From Marivirga arenosa (lineage in GTDB: Bacteria > Bacteroidota > Bacteroidia > Cytophagales > Cyclobacteriaceae): 64,000 nucleotides of DNA. Positions 53,101 to 59,144 of the stretch are shown one piece after another (the first letter of the stretch is position 1; every line of letters begins with the position of its first letter). The stretch covers positions 3,333,001 through 3,397,000 of the forward strand of contig NZ_CP129970.2 of NCBI RefSeq assembly GCF_030503895.2, read 5' to 3'. The translations under genes were made by a program, and so were the position numbers. Below the pieces are notes generated by a model. That model made no database searches. It had not been told where the DNA came from and saw only the letters and a program-made list of their open reading frames with translations.

Positions 53101-54039
53101 GCCTGGAATATCTGGATCATCAAATGGATTACATACATTCCACGCTCTTAGAGTGATCTCAAATGTTTGACCAACCAATGTATTTGTTCCATCTATTGTG
53201 ATAGTACCAGTAGGATCCATGTCAAGATCAGCAGCAACTTCGTTTATTCCAGGATCTACTTGTACAATTTCCCCAAAATCCGGATTTGTATAACCACCTG
53301 GGAAAACATTAAAATCTTCATTTGGAATATTGATACCTGAAATATTTACATCAGGTATAGGATTAGCACCGTCAGTATTATATACCCATTGAAACCATCT
53401 TGTTCCATTGTTATTAGATAAAGGGCAATTGTAAATACTTTGATTTTCTAGTGGATTTATCACTACATCTTGTCCTTCGCATATAGTTAAAAGAGGAGCT
53501 TCTTCAATATTTAAATTCCCAGGAGCAATATTATCTCTTTCCCAATAAACTGTACTAGCACTATTATCTGTACCAGGACATATTAATGCACTGGGATGAG
53601 TTTGTGGATTTTCCCCTGTATCAACAAAAACTAATTGAACAGTAATTTCAAAATCACAATTTGTTAGTCCTGCTGGATATTGATAATAAGCATATCGATC
53701 ATTAGCAAACAATGGAGCTCCTGCTGGTGCTACAGGAGGAGTATTATCAATATAATAGTCACCAAATTCTAATATTGTAGGATAGTAATTTTCAGTTCCA
53801 TCTCCCCAATTAACCAAAATATATACATCTGTAGCAGGTGGTAGATCTACAGAAGAGTATCTTTTCCCTATCCATACCTCTTTTTCTCCACCACAAAATT
53901 TATTTTCAATGGGATCAAATCCTCCAACTCCACTGGTGGCTCCGCATTGTGAGAAAACTTCATGGGTTCCACAAAAAATAAGAACTAAGGAAAATAATCC
54001 AATTCTTAAAAATTTGTATGTACAAGCCATTCTAACCAT
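47110..54039 (-). CDS. Giant PKD/Ig-like repeat adhesin with gliding-motility-type (T9SS type B) C-terminal domain
   Basis: 2309 residues with a signal peptide in the first ~30 residues ('LFSLVLIFCGTHEVFSQ'). Many PKD domains follow ('WDWDGQ'- and 'YDFGDGT'-like strands with 'PAPHDYGTFGEFTI' and 'DPIHVYTNPGTYTVTL'). The region about residues 1480-2000 has at least five repeats of an Ig-like unit with 'ISGxxTICxG' and 'GPWxVxYTDG'. The C-terminus ('VPNAFTPSRAGPGTGSDNP', 'IYNRWGELLFES', 'GVYVYRLEL') is the type B sorting domain. Expected role: cell-surface adhesion, perhaps moved by gliding machinery, exported with the PorP/SprF protein encoded downstream. Confidence 0.93.
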   Translation of the reverse strand: MVRMACTYKFLRIGLFSLVLIFCGTHEVFSQCGATSGVGGFDPIENKFCGGEKEVWIGKRYSSVDLPPATDVYILVNWGDGTENYYPTILEFGDYYIDNTPPVAPAGAPLFANDRYAYYQYPAGLTNCDFEITVQLVFVDTGENPQTHPSALICPGTDNSASTVYWERDNIAPGNLNIEEAPLLTICEGQDVVINPLENQSIYNCPLSNNNGTRWFQWVYNTDGANPIPDVNISGINIPNEDFNVFPGGYTNPDFGEIVQVDPGINEVAADLDMDPTGTITIDGTNTLVGQTFEITLRAWNVCNPFDDPDIPGTPDFTDATTAENPPEETTLTIEVVPAPNPTPEVEDPSTAGVWLPEDGTATPTASFCANETVNFRNNSATIGDDLIEWDFTYDGITFNTDDTGNNVNTSYDNSFVGSPITVALRITRGNIGVPCVFLETIDLEISDGPIADFTISNTSACETLNTTVTDISTNADGFSWTVDQISGPGAATDAGVISPPLASFPITSSVSGNTVDFEFGNPGEYEITLTATSTVAPTCPSNLTESVFVYDNPIANFSATEICEGDMTIFTDLSNIPTVVNGDAIDTWEFVFDFDNTDYTTDPEGTFDTQTITSLNAGDFTAGEYAFTYPAAGTYNVALRVSTANGCVSPVDTMSVVVKNNPISNFEFAENGIDYTQPLCPGTPIEIVNTSPAGQTDPAVDRYYVEIVSEDNANDGIFPAFPASFPAPIDSAVINPNVGDLPNPNSGSPYTYDLYFIAVGDNNCETREGPLTVTLLPAQAAGFDIFEGDPGPSPGSTADSYDNLTVYCSPYEFYFRTDANTQTFNADQYIWTITDGIGDTLTETTIEVATDPEPERFNFNFENVYPSVSQEVFTINLQVITDDFCVTDRNETVRLFPKPTAEFNVIDSLITCDSVSYTYKAVQENIDYFWSVNSTDNSKLRSAIQDDANAEFTVVYDRPLNTEPDLDFTVELYTENLVLCQSDLESTTSSIPNADVITVDIDFTPSNSQDCLPSTYDLQNTTTSTIPAGTEWEFEIYKYNTVTTDYDLIETIEGVDQTGNEEFSTAIPYEFTSDGQYRIDLIANLLSNCRIGLSTPVDIEIFESPTPNFRTNISEGCSPLTVDLIENSTLPSGNNFDLSLEVFNPVSGLITQTIAPSNGPGGHLDGITLDPLINTATDPFIDYEITLTATASNALNCSNDSTFIVRVYQEPQIDFDITSNNPACEEDYTFDFEFTTSVFPAGTQFIWNWNDGQTLLTDQDTAVSHTFVNRAAFFGTDTYNVSLTAETPNNCSVTISKIVTLNPRVDASFFKLLDQGCSPLDVSFTSTALGTGLTGNHVYQKRIKDSGNPWVDFTTSPMPNGAVTETFTNTTAGDIIYEVRYIVSSAVGGCSDTSNIQEITIFPEFTSPPITGTNTVCASEQLVPYSVPFTSGSTYLWELPLGAFISNQNANGNEIEVNFSVFSGNIRVTEINANGCFGTPSELAVNVLTGPSATLSLNGPNVICPGDETSLRFDLTGPPGSTNFDVIYNNGQENDTLKNIQNGHIETINPNNSTNYFLVGVVDLANPNCNPSGLSGNAFVNVNTPPTASISGTTTICEGNDTNLIFNLTGVGPWEVVYTDGSSNYTLNTSNPVTIEAVSPIQDTNYELISVTDGNSPICNGTVNGIAEITVNQKPTAEIFGNVDNVCQNDFTEIGVNLTGTAPWTVRYTDGTVTYTLSNIQPDSGYDPATDSYTYYFDVNPQSGTTSYTLTEVLDSSNPFRCSGDISGTATVVAYDRPEVSLSGDTTICFGVNTALNFDFEGDGPFEGTYTANGDSIEFNNFQNTESINVSPETSTVYRIVELFDSRGCPGQNLGGPVSINVNPLPTSVISGNDTTCYGTETNLIFDQTGLGPWTITYTDGNQNYSFSTAFNRHFEPVSPTATTTYSLVSVTDSNNPNSCAGTVSGSALKFVYPRLEASFEVSPQDMVLPESTINITNNTTNKNEWEYLWEFGDGTTSTDVDPAPHDYGTFGEFTIKMTATNGLCTSSFQTLVTIGAIPPIIDFDADPKEGCLPLVVKFENLSEYADPSTYQWSFGDGQRASAVIDPIHVYTNPGTYTVTLSATNITGQRTELIKEEFITVNATPQASFTIPDEYRRVFTTEEVRFVNLSEGADEFIWKFGDGNESFEFEPIHAYADTGFYDITLIAINSETGCSDSIFLTSQVQTILGGESRVPNAFTPSRAGPGTGSDNPLQNDYFLPYVEGVSDFNMKIYNRWGELLFESNDENVGWDGYYQGTLMPQGVYVYRLELVYENGRRETTVGDITLIR

Positions 54040-54350
54040 TATACAAACTTAACGAATTAAGTTAGTCTGTAAAAAATTTATTTTTATCGAACAATACATA
54101 GTAAATGTCGAAATAAGTATGTAAATATTAATACTAAATATTTGATTAATAATAAATAACAAGGGCTTTCGCTAAAATAAGTGTCGAAAAGTAATTCTAA
54201 TTGAATATAAACTTACAAGTGGTATCGTTATTGAAAGTAACATTAATCAAACTAAGATTGAATTTTAAATGATTCAATAAAACCTGATAAGATGATTAAA
54301 CAATTCATTGAAATTAATTTAGACTATTTTATAAATATTATATTTGCCGC
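54040..54350. other. Divergent intergenic region between the adhesin and a lipoprotein gene
   Basis: About 310 very AT-rich bases. No ORF or RNA gene is seen. It should hold both promoters; the only clear match is the -7 box at 54339-54346. Confidence 0.5.
54339..54346 (+). promoter_or_regulatory. Putative -7 box TATATTTG directly before a start codon
   Basis: Exact TAnnTTTG, only four bases before the ATG at 54351. If used, transcription would start at or just after the ATG, giving a leaderless or near-leaderless mRNA. No TTTG at the expected -33 spacing. Confidence 0.4.
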
Positions 54351-54857
54351 ATGAGAAACATTTTAGTTTTAATATTACTATCTATAACTGCAGTGTCTTG
54401 CCTTCCTGAAGAACCCAATTTTGAGAGTTTTAGAAAAGTTGAAGTGGAAAGATTATTATCTAATTATGATAGCAAAAGATGGGTGTTAAACTCCAGAAGT
54501 ACAAATAATGAACAGTTGAATCTAACTAATTGTGAAACGCCCCGACAATTAATTTTTAGATATACATCCTCTGGAAATGATAAAGATTCTCTACTTTATA
54601 TTAATCCTTCAAATGAATGTACCTCAACTAATGATACTTTAAAAGGTTATTGGTATGTTCCTGCTACTTTAAAGGCTGAAACTCCTACTGATACAGTAGT
54701 TTTTGTTTGGAATGAGATTGATACTGGATATTTTAAATTAAATTCTATTAATCCAGAAGAATTTGAAATAAGCTCTTTCTTTAAAGAAGATAGTTTATAC
54801 GAAAACTTTATACATTTTCCTCTTACTCAAGATGAAGAAGAAAATTCAGATCAATAG
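54351..54857 (+). CDS. Lipoprotein of unknown function
   Basis: 168 residues, lipidated at Cys17 ('ITAVSC'). The mature part has a short helix ('FRKVEVERLLSNYDSKRWVL') and then a beta-rich domain with two cysteines ('LTNCETP', 'SNECTST') and a 'KGYWYVPATL' strand. The layout resembles the small lipocalin-like lipoproteins of Bacteroidota, but the match is not firm. It ends in an acidic tail. It converges with sbtA, 15 bases away. Confidence 0.7.
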   Translation: MRNILVLILLSITAVSCLPEEPNFESFRKVEVERLLSNYDSKRWVLNSRSTNNEQLNLTNCETPRQLIFRYTSSGNDKDSLLYINPSNECTSTNDTLKGYWYVPATLKAETPTDTVVFVWNEIDTGYFKLNSINPEEFEISSFFKEDSLYENFIHFPLTQDEEENSDQ

Positions 54858-54872
54858 TTTTATATATATTCC

Positions 54873-55832
54873 TTACCAATTAATTACTTGCATATAAATT
54901 GGGAAACCAAGCGTAATATTAAATGGAAAGGTAATGGCTAATGCCATGGGTAAATACAAACTTGGATTTGCTTCCGGTGCAGCTATCTTCATAGCTGCTG
55001 GAACTGCAATATAAGATGCACTAGCAGCAAGAATTGACAATAAGAATCGATCGCCCACTTCTGTAGTAATAAATCCACTTATCCAGGCAATTAGGCAACC
55101 GTTGATGATAGGGATTATAATCGAAAAGGCTAAAACAAAAGGTCCGTGTTTAAATAGTTTACCTATTTTTCTACCACTGCTAATTCCCATATCTAATAAA
55201 AAGATAGCTAAGAAACCTTTAAAAATATCAGTTGTAAAAGGTTCAATCCCTTTTGCTTGTGCATCAGATGCTATCCAACCCGCTACCAAACTTCCAAGAA
55301 TCAGTAATACACTTCCATTTGTAAATGCATGTTGAAAAATTTCTTTAGGTGTTAATCTATTTTGCTGATCTTCTTTAAAAAAGTTTAATAATAATACACC
55401 TACCATAATGGCTGGTGCTTCTAACATAGCCATTATGGCCACCATATGGCCACCAAAAGATATATCTTGCAACTCCAAAAAGCTTATTGCGGTAATGAAA
55501 GTTACCGCACTAATGGATCCATAGGAGGCAGCAATTGCAGCAGCATTTGATGTGCCAAGTCTAGGTTTTATTATAAAGAATGTATAAAGGGGAATTAATA
55601 TGGATGTTCCAATTGCAAGAACTATTGACCATAAAATAGACATTTCGAATTGTGCATGAGCCAATTCATGGCCGCCTTTGAAACCAATAGAAAATAGTAA
55701 ATATAATGAGATAAATTGAGAAGATGTTCCGGGGATTTCTAAATCGCTTTTTAATAGAACAGCTAAAATTCCTAACAGGAAAAATAATAATGCAGGATTG
55801 GTTAAATTTTCTAAAAGTAAGTCTACGTTCAT
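54873..55832 (-). CDS. sbtA: SbtA-type sodium-dependent bicarbonate transporter
   Basis: 319 residues with about ten membrane segments. SbtA-family landmarks are present: 'NPALLFFLLGILAVLLKSDLE' region at the start, 'LYLLFSIGFKGGHEL', 'YGSISAVTFITA' in the first core repeat and 'AASASYIAVPAAMKIAAPEA' in the second. SbtA imports HCO3- with Na+ and is regulated by SbtB in cyanobacteria; no sbtB is adjacent. In heterotrophic marine Bacteroidota it likely supplies bicarbonate for anaplerotic reactions. It is divergent from a LysR regulator, which probably controls it. Confidence 0.92.
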   Translation of the reverse strand: MNVDLLLENLTNPALLFFLLGILAVLLKSDLEIPGTSSQFISLYLLFSIGFKGGHELAHAQFEMSILWSIVLAIGTSILIPLYTFFIIKPRLGTSNAAAIAASYGSISAVTFITAISFLELQDISFGGHMVAIMAMLEAPAIMVGVLLLNFFKEDQQNRLTPKEIFQHAFTNGSVLLILGSLVAGWIASDAQAKGIEPFTTDIFKGFLAIFLLDMGISSGRKIGKLFKHGPFVLAFSIIIPIINGCLIAWISGFITTEVGDRFLLSILAASASYIAVPAAMKIAAPEANPSLYLPMALAITFPFNITLGFPIYMQVINW

Positions 55833-55942
55833 CTCAAATCATTCATTTATATAAATATATAATTCCAATTTATGAAAGCTGTTTTTTAATTAAAACAATT
55901 TTCAAATATAGTGGAGTGAATCGGAACTATATCAAGCTTTAT

Positions 55943-55960
55943 CATTAAATTGCATTAATG
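55943..55960. promoter_or_regulatory. Candidate LysR operator (T-N11-A palindrome)
   Basis: CATTAA-ATTGCA-TTAATG is a perfect inverted repeat containing T-N11-A, the classic LysR binding pattern. It lies 28 bases before the regulator start and about 110 bases from the sbtA start, in the divergent intergenic region. Confidence 0.65.
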
Positions 55961-55988
55961 TTTATGTTTCATTTCATAATTGTTTTTT

Positions 55989-56897
55989 ATGAATTATACA
56001 CTCCATCAATTACAGATTTTTCATAAAATAGTGGAATTAGGTAGTATTACGAAAGCTTCTGAGGCATTGCATTTAACTCAGCCTGCTGTTTCAATACAAC
56101 TTAAAAATCTTCAATCACAATTTGATAAACCACTTTTAGAAATTATTGGACGTAAAGTATATATAACTGATTTTGGAAATGAAATTGCAAATAATATAGA
56201 ATCTATAGTTGCTGAATTGGATCAGATAGAGAAGAAAAGATTTTCTAGTGCTGATAAATTAAGTGGTAAATTAAAATTATCGATTGTTTCCACAGCTGAA
56301 TACATCATGCCTCACTTTTTAACTGATTTTATTAAAAAGTATCCGGAAATTCAATTAAGTATGGAAGTTACTAATAAGCAATCGGTAATTGAGTCATTAG
56401 AAAATAATAAAGTTGATTTTTCAATGGTATCAGTACTGCCAGATATGGCTATTAATCATATGGAATTAATGAAAAATGAGCTCTATTTAGTGGGGCCTGC
56501 AAATTCTGAACTAAACAAAAAGAAATATGATGTAGATATTTTTAGAGAACTTCCTTTGATATACAGAGAGGAAGGATCAGGTACTCGATATACCATGGAA
56601 TCATTTATTAAAAAGAATAAGATTCCAGCTCGAATGAATTTAAAATTAGCTACTAATGAAGCAGTAAAACAAGCAGTAATTGCTGGCTTAGGATATTCGA
56701 TTCTTCCACTTATTGGAATTAAGAATGAATTGAAAAATAGAGATTTAAAAATTATTCCGGTTAAGAATTTCCCAATTCATTCCACCTGGCATTTAATATG
56801 GCTTAAGGAAAAGAGATTTTCACCAGTAGCTCAGGCTTATTTGGATTTCATTAAAAAGGAAATTCCACATATTATAGAAGCTAAATTCCAAAGTTAA
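55989..56897 (+). CDS. LysR-family regulator, probable activator of sbtA
   Basis: 302 residues from the ATG at 55989 (a TTG three codons earlier adds nothing conserved). The N-terminal winged helix is typical: 'LHQLQIFHKIVELGSITKAS' and 'LHLTQPAVSIQLKNLQ'. The C-terminal co-inducer domain ends with 'ATNEAVKQAVIAGLGYSILP'. Overall it is like CmpR/CbbR regulators of carbon-acquisition genes. The divergent arrangement with sbtA and the T-N11-A palindrome between them suggest control of the transporter and of its own gene. Confidence 0.9.
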   Translation: MNYTLHQLQIFHKIVELGSITKASEALHLTQPAVSIQLKNLQSQFDKPLLEIIGRKVYITDFGNEIANNIESIVAELDQIEKKRFSSADKLSGKLKLSIVSTAEYIMPHFLTDFIKKYPEIQLSMEVTNKQSVIESLENNKVDFSMVSVLPDMAINHMELMKNELYLVGPANSELNKKKYDVDIFRELPLIYREEGSGTRYTMESFIKKNKIPARMNLKLATNEAVKQAVIAGLGYSILPLIGIKNELKNRDLKIIPVKNFPIHSTWHLIWLKEKRFSPVAQAYLDFIKKEIPHIIEAKFQS

Positions 56898-56900
56898 TTC

Positions 56901-59030
56901 TTAGTTAAGTTTAGTTAGTTTTTTAGCAATTTCTACTAAATCTAAATTCTGTATAATTTCCAAAATATTATCTGCTTGCTCAATTTCCGCAGGTAACCAT
57001 TTTTCTGCAGTATGACCTATAAATTCTAAATTAATAGGATTGAATTCATTTTGAGGTTTAGAATTATAGGTTTGAGCAAAATATTCAAAAGCATCCGTTG
57101 TTACTAAAATATCATCAAAATTTACTTGAAGGGCTTTAATGATAGCTAATCTTTTACCATACTCATCAGCTTCTTCCTCTAATTCTATTCTTTGAAGATT
57201 GATATTTCCTATATTTAATTGTTGGTAAACTATGAATTCATCATCCTCATATTCCCAAATGACAGTTTTTTGATTTTTAATGAGGGGTTTAAGATCTTTT
57301 GGGTTTAAAGGAGCAGCCAGGAATATTTTACCTAAACCACTTCTAGCATCCATATTAGCCACAGTCAACCAACTTTCATCGGCCAACTCATCTTTATGAC
57401 CAATAACGGCAATGCTTCCATTTGATAACATAAATTGGGCATTATTACCTCTTTTGGCAGAAGCTATTCTATCTGGAAATGCCATTGCTAATAAATAACC
57501 TGTAGCATAAGAATCCGCTTTATCATTATTAGCTTCTCTCTCAAAAAGTGCTCTGTAGGATTGAGCTATCTTTTCAATCTTTTTAAAATTTCTACCTAGT
57601 CTATTTTCCTTTCTTAATAGCCTTATTGTATCTATTCTTTCAGTTAAATCGGTGCCTGTTTTTTTATACAATGGATCTTTTTCTTCTAGAATAGAGGCTA
57701 TATCTATCGCTAAGTCTAAATTGTCTTCAGCTTTTAAAAGCATATGCCCTAAGCGAGGATGGCATGGAAGCTGATGCATTTTTTTACCTAATTCACTAAT
57801 ATTTTTATCAGCATTTAGTGCTTCCAAATCCATTAATAAATATTCAGCCTGAATCAATTTATCAATAGGGGGTGGGGTTATCCAAAATAATTGTTCACTA
57901 TTTTTTATATTTCTTGAGGCTAAATCAAGTCTAAGATTTGCTAAATCAGCATGAAGGATCTCTGCAACTCTATGCTTTTTCTTACTATTTTGAGATGCCT
58001 CAGACCACATTCTATAACACTTTCCTGGGGCAACTCTACCAGCTCTTCCAGCTCTTTGTGTGGCTTCATCTTTAGAAATTTCCTGAGTCTTCAAACTATT
58101 TAAAGCTGTATTAGGGTCAAATACTGAATTCTTTTTTAAACCTGAGTCAATTACTATTTTAATACCCTCAATGGTTAAACTTGTCTCAGCGATGGAAGTA
58201 GCTAATACAACTTTTCTTTTACCCTCCGGATGTGGCTGAATAGCAGCCCACTGTTTATTCCATGCTAATTGACCATATAATGGAAATATACTGGCTTTAA
58301 TTCTTGCTCTTTTAAGTATATCCTGCGTAGCTAATATTTCACCTTGTCCTGGAAGAAAGACTAAAATATCTCCTTCATCTTGCTTGATTGCATACTCAAT
58401 GTATTTAGCTGTTAACTCAGCTAATAAGCTTGAATCAGAATCTCCTAAATACTCTATATCAACTGGATACTGCCTTCCTTTACTAATAATTACTTCAGCC
58501 TTTAAAGCTTCAGAAAGCATTTCATAGTCCAAGGTTGCTGACATTATGATAAGCTTTAAGTCTTTTCTAAATTGTTGTTGGGTAAATCTAGCTAATGCTA
58601 AGGCTACGTCAGCATGGATACTTCTTTCATGAAACTCATCAAATATTAGAATGGCGGTTTCTTTCAAATGAGGATCAGAATCCATCATTTTATTTAGGAT
58701 TCCTTCCGTCACAACTTCAATCTGAGTATTTTGAGAAATGCGGGTTTCAAATCTTATCCTATATCCAACGGTATTACCTACCTCTTCGCCTAATATTTGA
58801 GCCATCCGATGAGCTATGGATTTTGCAGCTAATCTGCGTGGCTCAAGCATAATAATTTTTTGACCTTTTGTAGTTATGTGATTAAGAAGCGCGAGAGGAA
58901 TAATGGTACTCTTTCCAGCTCCTGCTTCAGCATTTACTATAAGGTTTTGAGAATTTTCTACTTTATTTAGTAACTCAGGAATGATTTCCTTTATGGGTAG
59001 GTCTATAGAATTCAAATTGAACTTATGCAT
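56901..59030 (-). CDS. hrpB: ATP-dependent RNA helicase HrpB
   Basis: 709 residues. DEAH-box superfamily 2 helicase: Walker A 'AEAGAGKSTII', Walker B 'DEFHER', motif III 'SATLD', motif V 'ATSIAETSLTI' and motif VI 'QRAGRAGR'. The helicase-associated HA2 domain and an HrpB-specific C-terminal part follow; the chain is about 100 residues shorter than E. coli HrpB, mostly in the C-terminal region. Cellular role is poorly known (RNA processing in some bacteria). It is convergent with the LysR gene and monocistronic. Confidence 0.93.
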   Translation of the reverse strand: MHKFNLNSIDLPIKEIIPELLNKVENSQNLIVNAEAGAGKSTIIPLALLNHITTKGQKIIMLEPRRLAAKSIAHRMAQILGEEVGNTVGYRIRFETRISQNTQIEVVTEGILNKMMDSDPHLKETAILIFDEFHERSIHADVALALARFTQQQFRKDLKLIIMSATLDYEMLSEALKAEVIISKGRQYPVDIEYLGDSDSSLLAELTAKYIEYAIKQDEGDILVFLPGQGEILATQDILKRARIKASIFPLYGQLAWNKQWAAIQPHPEGKRKVVLATSIAETSLTIEGIKIVIDSGLKKNSVFDPNTALNSLKTQEISKDEATQRAGRAGRVAPGKCYRMWSEASQNSKKKHRVAEILHADLANLRLDLASRNIKNSEQLFWITPPPIDKLIQAEYLLMDLEALNADKNISELGKKMHQLPCHPRLGHMLLKAEDNLDLAIDIASILEEKDPLYKKTGTDLTERIDTIRLLRKENRLGRNFKKIEKIAQSYRALFEREANNDKADSYATGYLLAMAFPDRIASAKRGNNAQFMLSNGSIAVIGHKDELADESWLTVANMDARSGLGKIFLAAPLNPKDLKPLIKNQKTVIWEYEDDEFIVYQQLNIGNINLQRIELEEEADEYGKRLAIIKALQVNFDDILVTTDAFEYFAQTYNSKPQNEFNPINLEFIGHTAEKWLPAEIEQADNILEIIQNLDLVEIAKKLTKLN

Positions 59031-59107
59031 TGTGCAAAGTTAAATGGCTAGAACGGATTATACCTTAATTATCTAAAAAATAGTGGGGCGAGAATTGGTA
59101 TGATAAA

Positions 59108-59138
59108 AAAGCCTGCTCTTATTAAAAGAGCAGGCTTT
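59108..59138 (-). terminator. Terminator of the TonB-family receptor gene
   Basis: Thirteen-base stem AAAGCCTGCTCTT with a five-base loop; on the minus strand the complement ends in a run of T. It lies six bases past the receptor stop. Confidence 0.85.
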
Positions 59139-59144
59139 GATTAA

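Noticed and set aside
52838-53170. Plus-strand 110-codon open frame inside the giant adhesin gene, and similar frames at 52331, 50606 and 47567
   Set aside because: Opposite-strand shadows of a Val/Thr/Pro-rich repeat gene; no independent start signals or family motifs.
47600-53200. CRISPR-like periodic repeats in the adhesin gene
   Set aside because: The periodicity is of coding repeats of protein domains, with no short identical repeats or spacers.
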